Positions 1-8,827 of a stretch of 64,000 nucleotides of DNA are shown one piece after another. The DNA is from UBA6623 sp965248235. GTDB lineage: Bacteria > Acidobacteriota > Terriglobia > Bryobacterales > UBA6623. Positions within the stretch are counted from its first letter, which is position 1. Each line of letters opens with the position of its first letter. The DNA lies in contig CBDFIU010000003.1 of assembly GCA_965248235.1 (NCBI GenBank), positions 682,001 to 746,000 on the forward strand. Direction: 5' to 3'. A program made the position numbers and the translations under genes. The notes under the pieces are model-generated. The model saw only the letters and a list, made by a program, of their open reading frames with translations, searched no databases and was not told the DNA's origin.

Positions 1-357
1 AGTCGATTGGCAAAGCCGCGAACACTTTTTTGCCGTTTCGGCGCGCGCGATGCGGCAGGTGTTGATCGATTACGCCCGTAAGAAGAACGCCGAAAACGCG
101 GCGGTGATTGGAATCGCACCTCGCTCGACGGCAAGGGTGTTTCCCCCGACCAACGCCTCGAGGAGTTGCTGGCGCTCGATCAAGCTCTCGATCGTTTGCG
201 GCGCATTGACGACCGCCTGCGGCTTATCGTCGAGTATCGTTTCTTTTGCGGCTTGACCGAGCAGGAAACCGCGGAGCTCCTCGGCGTCACTCCCCGTACC
301 GTGCAGCGAGAATGGGTCAAGGCGCGGGCTTGGCTTTACAAAGAGCTGTATAGCTAG
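1..357 (+). pseudogene. ECF sigma factor (acidobacterial type), 5'-truncated by the window edge, -1 frameshift
   Basis: Sigma-70 family ECF factor, expected to recruit RNA polymerase to a small regulon. Reading from base 2 gives VDWQSREHFFAVSARAMRQV and then LIDYARKKNAE, the region 2/linker of the family often found next to Ser/Thr kinases. After the A-run at 93-96 the homologous reading moves from frame 2 to frame 1 and continues RGGDWNRTSLDGKGVSPDQR and then the sigma region 4 helix-turn-helix (LTEQETAELLGVTPRTVQRE), ending at the TAG of 355-357. One missing A in the run (GAAAAACGC to GAAAACGC) explains the break. Without repair the HTH domain is lost. The next gene on the strand is a kinase gene with the same kind of lesion, now separated by an IS1595 element. 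A sequencing error is the main alternative to decay. Confidence 0.82.
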
Positions 358-484
358 AGAAATTAGGTTGAAACAATTGGTAGTACTCAGACCACGTGAA
401 AAGACGCCTTTCCCCGACCTTGTTGAGACGGCTTCGATCCGCCCTGGCGGAGGAAACCACTGCCAACCAGAGCCGCATCGCCAC

Positions 485-592
485 GGGGCTGCGAAAAATT
501 GGGGACTGTACCGAGCGCCGACCGAATAGGTTCCATCAAATCAACAATTTCTCCTGGCGCGAAGTGGACTGTCCCCCATTTTTCACAGCCCC
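485..592. repeat. R1 palindromic element, copy 1
   Basis: A 108-bp imperfect palindrome. Its ends are GGGGCTG (485-491) and CAGCCCC (586-592), and its subterminal parts are GAAAAATTGGGGACTGTAC and GTGGACTGTCCCCCATTTTT. On the opposite strand it is nearly identical to the copy at 24494-24598, including the asymmetric centre. It contains no gene. It looks like a REP/MITE-type element moved in trans; no mobilising transposase is in the window. It is the main content of the 284-bp gap between the sigma factor and the IS1595 element. Confidence 0.85.
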
Positions 593-641
593 CACGCGAT
601 GCGGTCACTCAAGAATAGTGCCTGGCGGCCAAATAAACTTT

Positions 642-1677
642 GATGGGTATTTACTTGACTCAGGTGACCACAAGATGTAGGATCGGGGAAATGGAAGATT
701 ATCCTCGGAATCTGGCCGAGTTCGAGGCGCGTTTCGCCACCGAGCAGGCCTGTCGAGAGTATCTGTGTCAACTCCGCTGGCCGGAGGGTTTTCGTTGTCC
801 GCGATGCGGGCACGACAAAGCGTGGGCGGTGCGGACAGCGCTGCTGGAGTGCGCCGGCTGCGGGCATCAAGCTTCTCCAACGGCGGGCACAATATTTCAA
901 GACACCCGCCAACCCCTCCAGAGTTGGTTTCGAGCCATGTGGTGGCTCACGAGCCAGAAGAACGGGGCGAGCGCGCTGGGCTTGCAGCGGGTGTTGGGCC
1001 TGGGCAGCTACAAAACGGCCTGGACTTGGTTGCATAAGCTCCGGCGCGCCATGGTGCGGCCCGGACGCGATCGGCTCAGCGGGCGCGTGGAGGTTGACGA
1101 GACTTACTTAGGAGGCTTGGAGGAGGGCGTGCGCGGTCGCCAAACCGACGCTAAGGCGCTGATTGTAGTAGCGGCCGAGGAAGATGGTGCCGGCATCGGG
1201 CGGGTTCGGATACGCACCATTCCCAACGCCTCCGGGGACAGCTTGATGGCCTTCGTCGGCGAGTCGATCGAACCCGGCAGCGTGGTCCATACCGACGGTT
1301 GGCTGGGATACGAACCGCTCGAAGGCGACGGCTATCGCCACGAGGTGAGCTACCTGGAGGGGCAACCGGCGCGCGCCTCGAAACTGCTCCCCCGGGTGCA
1401 CCGCGTGGTGTCGTTAGTGAAGCGCTGGATACTGGGCACGCATCAAGGAGCGGTCAGTCACGAGCATCTCGACTCCTACCTCGACGAATTCGCCTTCCGC
1501 TTCAACCGCCGCAAGTCCAGAAGTCGAGGCAAGCTCTTTTACCGCCTGGTTCAACAGGCCGTCGCCGTGCCACCGGCACCCTACAAATCGCTGGTCGGAG
1601 GCACCGCGACACGCGCTTCGGACGACCACAACATGTAGGGGCTATTTCCCAATACCTGAGTCAAGTAAATACCCATC
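642..1677 (+). mobile_element. IS1595-family insertion sequence, complete (1036 bp)
   Basis: The left inverted repeat spans 642-665 and begins GATGGGTATTTACTTGACTC. The right inverted repeat spans 1654-1677 and is its exact reverse complement over 24 bp. The element is flanked by identical 8-bp copies of TAAACTTT at 634-641 and 1678-1685, the target-duplication length known for IS1595. Perfect ends, a perfect duplication and an intact transposase point to recent insertion. It sits between the broken sigma factor gene and the broken kinase gene, so it may separate what was once a regulatory pair. Confidence 0.95.
691..1638 (+). CDS. IS1595-family (ISXO2-like) transposase
   Basis: DDE-type transposase of about 315 residues. 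The N-terminus carries a zinc ribbon (CPRCGHDKAW and, about 20 residues on, CAGCGH). The ISXO2-like catalytic core shows VDETYLGG with the first Asp, VVHTDGWLGY with the second, and a C-terminal EFAFRFNRRKSR in the position of the IS1595 third acidic/Asn residue. The open frame extends upstream to 640, but those codons read through the left inverted repeat, so ATG 691 (MEDYPRNLAEFEARF) with TAGGAT about 8 bases upstream is preferred. The gene fills the element and looks intact, so the element may be autonomous. Confidence 0.93.
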   Translation: MEDYPRNLAEFEARFATEQACREYLCQLRWPEGFRCPRCGHDKAWAVRTALLECAGCGHQASPTAGTIFQDTRQPLQSWFRAMWWLTSQKNGASALGLQRVLGLGSYKTAWTWLHKLRRAMVRPGRDRLSGRVEVDETYLGGLEEGVRGRQTDAKALIVVAAEEDGAGIGRVRIRTIPNASGDSLMAFVGESIEPGSVVHTDGWLGYEPLEGDGYRHEVSYLEGQPARASKLLPRVHRVVSLVKRWILGTHQGAVSHEHLDSYLDEFAFRFNRRKSRSRGKLFYRLVQQAVAVPPAPYKSLVGGTATRASDDHNM

Positions 1678-1754
1678 TAAACTTTTTCATGTGGTCGCGG
1701 CAGTAGTGGCATCGCAGCCCGCGGCGGAAGGGCTCAAAGTCACAAATCCCTTGA

Positions 1755-1850
1755 GCCGCGAAGCGGCGGCGGGAATATAGCCCGGGGTGGAGCCGGAACG
1801 GCGGAACCCCGGAGTGGATCCCCACCCGGGCGAGCCCTGAAAGGGCGACA
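1755..1850 (+). repeat. R2 palindromic element, copy a
   Basis: Contains the stem GCCGCGAAGCGGC, then AATATAGCCCGGGGTGGAGC, then GGCGGAACCCCGG and a tail ending in GAGCCCTGAAAGGGCGACAG. The same order of blocks is seen on the minus strand at 28856-28955 and in shorter form at 6891-7008 and 18608-18670. No coding signal. It lies just downstream of the IS1595 element and upstream of the kinase gene. Confidence 0.75.
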
Positions 1851-1899
1851 GGAATCTCGCCCGACCCTTCCGCCGGCCCGCGCCCCTTTTTCATGGCGG

Positions 1900-1919
1900 T
1901 ATCATGAATCCGCGGGTCC
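1900..1919 (+). promoter_or_regulatory. Candidate promoter/operator motif upstream of the kinase gene
   Basis: TATCAT at 1900-1905 is followed at once by the dyad-like GAATCCGCGGGTCC (1906-1919). The PQQ-domain gene has the same arrangement: TATCAT at 7085-7090 and the perfect 14-bp palindrome GAACCCGCGGGTTC at 7091-7104. The shared block extends upstream (TTTTCA, then GGCG). Both genes also have an R2 element about 100-150 bp further upstream. A shared regulator, or a shared piece of mobile DNA, would explain this. Confidence 0.45.
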
Positions 1920-1975
1920 ATGGAAACGGGCCGTACCCGTTTTTCGCGTAGTCGGACTTTCACCACGGGTTGCTC

Positions 1976-4900
1976 ATGGCTTCCGAACCTTCCTGGAATA
2001 AGATCTCCGCCATTTTCGACCAGGCGATCGAGCGCTCGGGCGAGGAACGTACCGAGTGGATCGCCCAAGCCTGCCGCGACGACGCCCTGCTGCTCGGTGA
2101 AGTCGAGAAAATGCTCGAGGCTCATGAGCGCGCCGAGGGCGTTCTCGACATGTCGCTTGCCGGCCTTGCCTCCGAAGCGCTTCGCGTCGCGGAAGCTCCC
2201 GCCTCCGACAGCGAACACGTCGGGCCCTATCGCATCGTCTCCGAGATCGGTCGCGGCGGCATGGGCGTCGTCTACAAGGCCGAAGATCCTCGTTTGGGTC
2301 GCTTCGTCGCGCTGAAATTTCTTCCGCCTCATCTTGTCGCCAACGAGCGCGCCAAGGAACGCTTCTTGGCCGAAGCCCGCGCCGCCTCCGCGCTCAATCA
2401 TCCGAATATGTGCACGATTCACGACATCGGGCGCACCCCCGAAGGGCGAATATTTTTCGCCATGGCCTACTACGACGGCAGCACGCTCGCCGAGCGCGTG
2501 CAACAGGGACCGCTTTCGATCGAAGAGGCATTGCGAATCGCCCTCGATGTTTCCCGCGGCCTGGCCACGCCCACGAAGCGGGCGTTATTCACCGCGACAT
2601 CAAACCGTCCAACATCTTGCTGACGACCAAGGGTCTCGTTAAGGTTCTCGATTTCGGTTTGGCGAAACGCGATTTAGGCCCCGTCTCCGACCCCAACACG
2701 CGCATCGGCACGGTTGCCTACATGTCGCCCGAACAAGCTTCCGGAGCCGAAGTCGACGCTCGCACGGATCTTTGGGCTCTGGGCGCCACGCTGTACGAGA
2801 TGATTATCGGGCGCTCGCCGTTTCGCGGGGAATATACCGAGGCCGTCATCTACGCCATTCTCAACGAAGAGCCCGAGCGTATCAGCGCTTTGCGGACCGG
2901 TGTGCCGCTTGAGGTTGAGCGCATTGTCGTCAAGGCGCTGGCCAAGGCCGCCGACCAACGCCATCAGCACGCCGAGGAGTTCGGCGCGGATCTGGAAAAG
3001 GCCCTACGCTTCTCAAAATCCGGCCTTTCTTCTTTTTCGAGTTTCACGAGCGGGCCCTCCGCGGGACCATCGATCGCCGTGCTTCCCCTGCTGAACGTCA
3101 ATCGCGACGATGAAAGCGAATTCTTCGCCGCCGGCGTGACCGAGGATATAACTTCCGCGCTCACAAAGGTCCCCGGTTTGCGCGTCGCCGCCTACAACTC
3201 CGCGCTGCGTTTCAAGGACCTCACGCCGGACCTCCAAGAGGTCGGCCGTGAGCTGGGCGTCGAAAACGTTCTCGTAGGCAGTGTCCGAAGGGCGGGGAAG
3301 CAGCTTCGTATTACGGTTCGTCTGAGCAACATTGCCGGGGGGCATGATGTTTGGAGCGAGCGCTATGACCGTGTTCTCGAAGACGTTTTCGAAGTCCAGG
3401 ACGAGATCTCTCAGTCCGTCGCGCGACGGCTCACCGAACATGTCGCGCCGCCCGACGAGACCGGCGAATCATTCGTCGAAACAAGACCGCCCACCTCGAG
3501 TCGCGGCGTCACCCGGGCTGCAACGAGTCGCGTCGGCAACAGCTCCACGACCCCGGGTACCGAATACGGCGAGCCGGAGATTCGCTACTGCGGCCGCTCC
3601 GACGGCGTGCGACTCGCCTATTCGATGATCGGGTCCGGTCCCTGCTGGTGATGCCGCCGGGCTGGGTCAGTCACCTGTTGGAGGCCTGGCGCGACGAGCG
3701 GCGACGCGCCTTTTACGAACATCTCGCCGCCGATCACACGCTGGTGCTCTACGATAAGCACGGCACGGGACTTTCCGATCGAGATCGCACCTCCTTTTCC
3801 CTCGAAGCGGAATTGGCCGACCTGCGAACCGTAATCGATCATCTTGCCCCGGAGCGGGTCGCGCTTCTCGGACTTTCCCAAGGCGGCCCGGTGGCCTTGG
3901 CCTATGCCGTGGAACGTCCGGAAAGTGTTTCGCACCTCGTTCTGTTCGGTGCCTACGCCCGCGGCGCCGGGATTGCAAGCCCCGCGGTCCGAAATTCCAT
4001 GCTGTCGCTGATTCGCGACAACTGGGGCCTCGGCTCGAAAGCTCTCGCGGATATCTTCATGCCCGGCGCTGACGCGCAAGCCGCGGAAGCCTTCGCCCGC
4101 TTGCAGCGGAGTTCGGCCGAAGCCGAGATGGCTCGTCGGTTGCTCGAACTCGCCTATCGCATCGATGTGGGCGAGAAGCTCCCGGATGTTCGGACGCCGA
4201 CTCTCGTCATTCACCGCGAGGGGGACCGCGCCATTCCCTATCCATTGGCCCTCGAATTGGCGCGCTCCATCCCCGACGCGCGTCTCGTCGCCTTGCCCGG
4301 CCGGGGTCATTTCCCGTGGCTTGAAGATGCGGCGGCCGTTCTCAAAAACGTGCGCGAGTTTCTCGGCGAGTCAGCCGGACCATCGCCCGCGCAAACCGCT
4401 CCGATCCCCTCCGCGGTTTCCCAGGGGAGCTTGACCTCACCGCCCCGCCTTCGTGGTTTCCCGACCTACCTCGACAGCTTCGTCGAGACGGAACTGACGG
4501 ATCTCGGTCGCCTGCTCGTCCTAACGCGCCTAGTGACATTAACCGGCCCGGGGGGACGGGCAAAACCAGATTGAGTGAAGCGCTTGCAAGGGCGGCGGCC
4601 CAAGATTTCGAGGACGGCGCCTGCTTCGTGGGTTTGGTCGGCATCAGCGACCCGTCAGCCGCGGCGCTCGCGATCGCCCGAGCGTTGGACTTGCCGGATG
4701 TCGCGGGAATCCCCGTCCTGGCCAACCTTAAGGAATATTTGGCATCGAAAAATCTGTTGTTGGTGATCGACAATTTCGAGCACGTCTTGGAGGCCACCGG
4801 AGTCGTGCGCGAGCTTCTCGATTCATGCCCCGCCATCAAGGTCATCGCGACGAGCCGGGCCCCGTTGCGATTGATCGGCGAGAAAGAATTCCCCGTACCG

Positions 4901-6862
4901 CCTCTGCAGGTGCCTCGCAACGCCGGCCCCATCAACGCCGAAGTCGGCGAGCGGCACTCCGCTCTCAGGCTTTTCGTCGAGCGCGCCCGTGTTGCCCGCC
5001 CCGAATTTTCTCTTTCAGACACCAATGCCGGCGATGTCGGCGAGTTGTGTCGGCGGCTCGACGGATTGCCGCTGGCGATTGAGTTGGCCGCGGCCCGCGT
5101 CAAGTTGTTCGCGCCGAGCGATTTGGTTTCGCGTCTGGCGGGAAGGCTCGATCTACTGCGCGGCGGTACGCAGGACCAACCCGCGCGCCATCGTGCTTTG
5201 CGCGAAGCCATCGCGTGGAGCTACGATCTGCTCGACGAACCGTCGCGACGTTTCTTCCGTCGGATGGCGGTTTTCAGTCACGGTTGGACCTTGGAGGCCG
5301 CCGAGGGCGTCTGCGCCGACGACCCCGAGCTGCGCGACGGCGTTCTCGATTGGCTCGCCGCCCTTGCCGAGCAGAGCCTGTTGGTGCGTTCCGAAGACGC
5401 GGAAAGCGGTGTCCGCTTTCAGATGCTGGAAACGATTCGAGCGTTTGCGCTCGATTGCCTTCGTGCCGCCGGTGAGGAAGAAGATCTGCGCCGCGCTCAC
5501 GCCCGGTATTTCCTCTCGCTCGCCGAAAAGGCCGCGCCCGAGCTAACCGGAGCCGACCAACGCCGCTGGCTCAACCTCCTCGAAGCCGATCACGACAACC
5601 TGCAGGCGGTGCTCCGCTGGACCGAGGAAAGCCGCGAGGACGGCCTGGGGATCGGCTTGGCCTCGTCACTGTGGCGGTTTTGGATCGCCCGCGGCCACAT
5701 CAGTGAAGGTTTACCCGTTTTCGAACGACTGCTCTCCAGACCCGCGCCCGACGCCGATCCTGAAAAACGCATTCAGGCGCTGCACGCACTGGGGACTCTC
5801 TACCACTACCTTGGCGAAGCGCCCAAGTCGAGAGAGATTCTCAAGCAATGCGTTACTTTGGCGCGGGATAGCGGTGATGGGCGCGGCATGGCCAAGGCCT
5901 TGAACAATTTGGCATGGGCGCATTCAGAACTTTCCGAGTTCGGCCCCGCCCGAGCGCTTTCGCGCGAGGCGTTGATCCTCAACGAGCAGCTCGGCGAGAA
6001 ACGCGAGATGGCCCTTTCCCTCAACAACCTCGGTTGGGTGGCCGGGCACATCGGTGACTATCCCAGAGCCGTGCGTTACCACCAACGTGGTTTAGCCCTG
6101 CGTCGGGAAATCGGGGACCAGAGGGGCATCGGGTTCGCCCTCACGAATCTCTGCTGGGTGGAATGCCTGCACGGCGATTTGGAACGCGCCTCCGAGCAGA
6201 TCGAGGAGGCATGGCGCATCCTCGAACTCGTCGAAGACCGCGTACTGCTTTCCTGGGCGCTGGTCAATCGCGCCTGCCTCGCTCGTTTGCGCGGCGACGG
6301 TGAGCGCGCGCTTCGGCTGCTCGAAGAGGGCATGGCGCTCTGGGGACGTGGCGGCGGACACCCTACGTTGTTGGCGTGGACGCAGACCTATCTCGGTGCC
6401 GTCTTGGTGGAACAGGGCGACGCAAAACGAGGACGAGAGGTCCTCTTGCGAGGCTTCGACAGTTGGGTGAACGCTCACGGACGGTGGGGCATGGCCCTGA
6501 ATCTTTTCGAACAAGGTCGTGCCGCCCTGCGCCGACAAGAAGGTAAGGCCGAGGGGCTGCTCCGCGAAAGCCTTACCATTCATGGAGAAATCGGCGATCG
6601 CCTCGGTATTGCCGAATGCCTCGAGAGTCTGGCCGTGCTGCGCGTCTCCTCCGGCGGTGAGGAAACTGCCGCGACAATGCTGGGCGCGGCCGAAGGGATC
6701 CGTGAGCGTTTTCAAACGCCAGTGCCGGAACTTTATCGATCCGCCGTCGAAAAATGTCGCGCCAAGGTCCAAGCCGGTCTGGGTCCCGAACGAATGAAAA
6801 CGTTGATCGAACAAGGTCGAGACCTCAACAGCGACGAAGCCGCCGAACTCGGCCTGCCTTAA
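1976..6862 (+). pseudogene. Giant Ser/Thr kinase / TolB-like / alpha-beta hydrolase / NB-ARC-like / TPR signalling protein, three frameshifts
   Basis: Read with three single-base repairs this is one gene of about 1,630 codons. Kinase (residues about 82-345): GRGGMGVVYKA, VALKF, HRDIKPSN, DFGLAKR, MSPEQ. TolB/FlgO-like region (about 362-488), starting SIAVLPLLNV. Alpha/beta hydrolase (about 530-795): nucleophile elbow GLSQGGP, acid in HREGD, His in GRGHFPW. NB-ARC/AAA region from about 850: LTGPGG(T)GKT, then LLVIDNFEHV and GLPLAIELAAAR. TPR-rich C-terminus (about 1150-1620). Breaks: 2564-2566 (one C short, before AHAHEAGVIHRD), 3640-3642 (one C short, before LLVMPPGW) and the six-G run 4550-4555 (one G short, inside the P-loop). 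ATG 1976 (MASEPSWNKI) is preferred over TTG 1970. The partner is probably the sigma factor upstream. It is either decayed or hit by homopolymer sequencing errors. Confidence 0.8.
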
Positions 6863-6890
6863 ACCGTTCCCCAAGGTCTATCGCCTAACG

Positions 6891-7008
6891 GCTCCCGCCC
6901 CCGGAAGGGGGCATGGATAGTAGCCCCGGGTGGAGCGCCCCGGGTGGAGCGGAGCGCAACCCGGGGTCCCACCCACAAGGCCACCAAGCCCCGGACGGGG
7001 CGTGGGAG
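6891..7008 (+). repeat. R2-related repeat, copy b
   Basis: Holds the block TAGCCCCGGGTGGAGCG, then a tandem repeat of CCCCGGGTGGAGCG, then CAACCCGGGG, and ends with CCCCGGACGGGGCGTGGGAG. It belongs to the same general family as 1755-1850 but is rearranged. With the dyad at 7085-7104 it makes up the 306-bp gap between the giant signalling gene and the PQQ gene; I see nothing else there. Confidence 0.6.
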
Positions 7009-7084
7009 CGACTGCTCGGCATTTCACCATTCCCCGTCTTTGCGGCTGACCCCGCCCGTCACGCGACGCGGGTTTTCAGGGCGC

Positions 7085-7104
7085 TATCATGAACCCGCGG
7101 GTTC
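7085..7104 (+). promoter_or_regulatory. Palindromic operator-like motif upstream of the PQQ-domain gene
   Basis: TATCAT (7085-7090) abuts the perfect 14-bp palindrome GAACCCGCGGGTTC (7091-7104), 65 bp before the ATG at 7169. A near copy lies 57 bp before the kinase ATG. TATCAT could be a -10 box, in which case the dyad would cover the transcription start. Confidence 0.45.
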
Positions 7105-7168
7105 GCATCACCACGCGCAACCGAATGCCGGCGCAACCCTCCTGTGCCCAAGACCAACCACCAACATC

Positions 7169-8293
7169 ATGCCGCATTACTCGCCGCTTCGAATCTTCGC
7201 CGTCGCCGCCGCGCTGTCGCTTGCCGCGCAGTTATCCGCCGCGGGCGCGTGGGACCGTTTTCGCGGCCCCAACGGCGCCGGCGTTTCTGAAACCCAGGGC
7301 CTGCCCGTCCACTTCGGTCCCGCCCGCAACGTCGTTTGGAAGACCGCGCTGCCCAAGGGGAAATCCTCGCCCGTGCTCACCGCGGACCGCATCTATCTGA
7401 CCGCGCACGGAGACGAGACGCTGTTCACCATGGCTCTCGACCGAGCAAGCGGCAAAATTCTGTGGCGGCGAGCCGCTCCCTCCCGGCGGCTCGAAAAGAT
7501 GAATTCGCTCAACGATGAAGCCGCGGCGACCCCGGTCACCGACGGCGAGAACGTCTACGTCTTTTTCGGCGGCTACGGTTTGCTTTCCTACGGTCCGCGG
7601 GGCGATCGCCGTTGGGCGCGTCCCATGGGGCCGTTCACCAATTTCCACGGCATGGGGGCCTCGCCGATCCTGGCCGACGGCAAGGTATTGATGGTGTGCG
7701 ACCAAGACCGCGACGCTTATGTGATCGCGCTTAACCAGGACGACGGGAAAACGGCCTGGAAAGTGGAGCGTCCCGAGATGGTCCACAGCTTTTCGACCCC
7801 GCTGATTCACCGCCCCGACAGCGGACCAAGCGAGCTGATTGTTCCCGGGTCGTACCAAATGGTGAGCTACGCGGTCGACTCGGGCCGCGAGTTGTGGCGC
7901 GCGCGCGGGCTGACCTATCAGGTGAAATCCACGCCGGTGAGCGCCGGCGGCACCGTCTACTTCAACGGCTGGGCTCCCGGCGGCATGCCCAGCCGTCGGC
8001 TGATTCTTCCCGACTTCGACGCCATGCTGGCCTCCCACGACGCCGACAAAGACGGTTTCTTGTCCAAGGGCGAAATCCCCGAGGCTTGGCTGCCGGGCAA
8101 CTGGCGCATGCAGGACCTCGACAAGGACGATCGCTTCGACCGCCGAGACTGGTTTTATTACCAATCCCGCCGAACATCGTCCAATTCGACCATGGCGGTC
8201 CGGCTCGGGGGCCGGGAGAGGCCTCCTACGATGTTTCCGCCGCGGCTCGAACCGCCGCGGAAGCCGATAGCGAAGGGCCGACGTTATTCCTGA
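7169..8293 (+). pseudogene. Secreted PQQ-propeller (BamB-like) protein with EF-hand insert, C-terminally truncated
   Basis: The family is a secreted beta-propeller of PQQ-like repeats. ATG 7169 (MPHYSPLRIFAVAAALSLA) gives a clear signal peptide. The longer frame from 6944 reads through repeat DNA and is rejected. Propeller-type segments follow: DRFRGPNGAGVSE, LDRASGKILWRR, LNQDDGKTAWKVE, SGRELWRARG. Near residue 290 there are two EF-hand-like loops, DADKDGFLSKGE and DLDKDDRFDRRD. Homology stops near 8205, after SSNSTMAVRLGG. The remaining codons are foreign: the other frame is already a MinD/ParA-like gene. The last propeller blade or blades are missing, so the protein is probably non-functional. 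Confidence 0.78.
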
Positions 8294-8773
8294 TCCCCTC
8301 CAGCCTCAAAGCCGGGGAGATCACACGGATCTTGAAGGAAGGGTATGACATCCGCCGCCTCAATGAGGGGTTTCGGCGCATGATCGAAGATCTCAAGCTG
8401 GACTACCTCTTCATTGACACGCATCCGGGCGTCAACGAAGAGACGCTGCTTTCGATCGCCATCTCCGACCTACTACTGGTCATCATGCGGCCCGACAATC
8501 AGGACTTCCAGGGAACCGCGGTCACCATTGATTTGGCTCGTCGGCTGAAGGTCGGCGAACTTCTCTTGCTGGTGAACAAGGTGCCCTCGGGGCTGGAGAA
8601 CCGCGTTCTGAAAGACCACCTGGAACGAACTTATGGCGCCGAGGTGGCCGGCGTCTTTCCGTTGAACTTCGAAATCGTCGAGTTGGCCAGTAGCGCCATT
8701 CTGTCTGAAATTCCCCGAACACCCGTTCACCGAGCAGATCAACAAGGTCGCCGACCGTATTTTGAACCTGTAG
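8206..8773 (+). pseudogene. MinD/ParA-like ATPase, C-terminal half only, frameshift near the 3' end
   Basis: Frame 1 from about 8206 reads EASYDVSAAARTAAEADSEG, then LFLIPSSLKAGEITRILKEG, DYLFIDTHPGVNEETLLSIA, LVIMRPDNQDFQGTAVTID and LVNKVPSGLENRVLKDH. This matches the middle and C-terminal part of MinD/ParA-family P-loop ATPases. The N-terminus with the Walker A Lys motif is absent: the DNA upstream is the truncated PQQ gene in another frame. At about 8707-8711 the reading shifts to frame 2, giving FPEHPFTEQINKVADRILNL and a stop at 8771-8773. Both the missing start and the shift argue for a dead fragment joined to the PQQ gene by a deletion. Confidence 0.78.
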
Positions 8774-8827
8774 GGACTGGCGGGCGAAAGCGCATCGCGC
8801 CGCCTCCCGCATCAACCCCGCGGCTTT

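Noticed and set aside
1970..1976. TTG start at 1970 for the kinase gene
   Set aside because: ATG 1976 is two codons downstream and is the more usual codon; no RBS favours the TTG.
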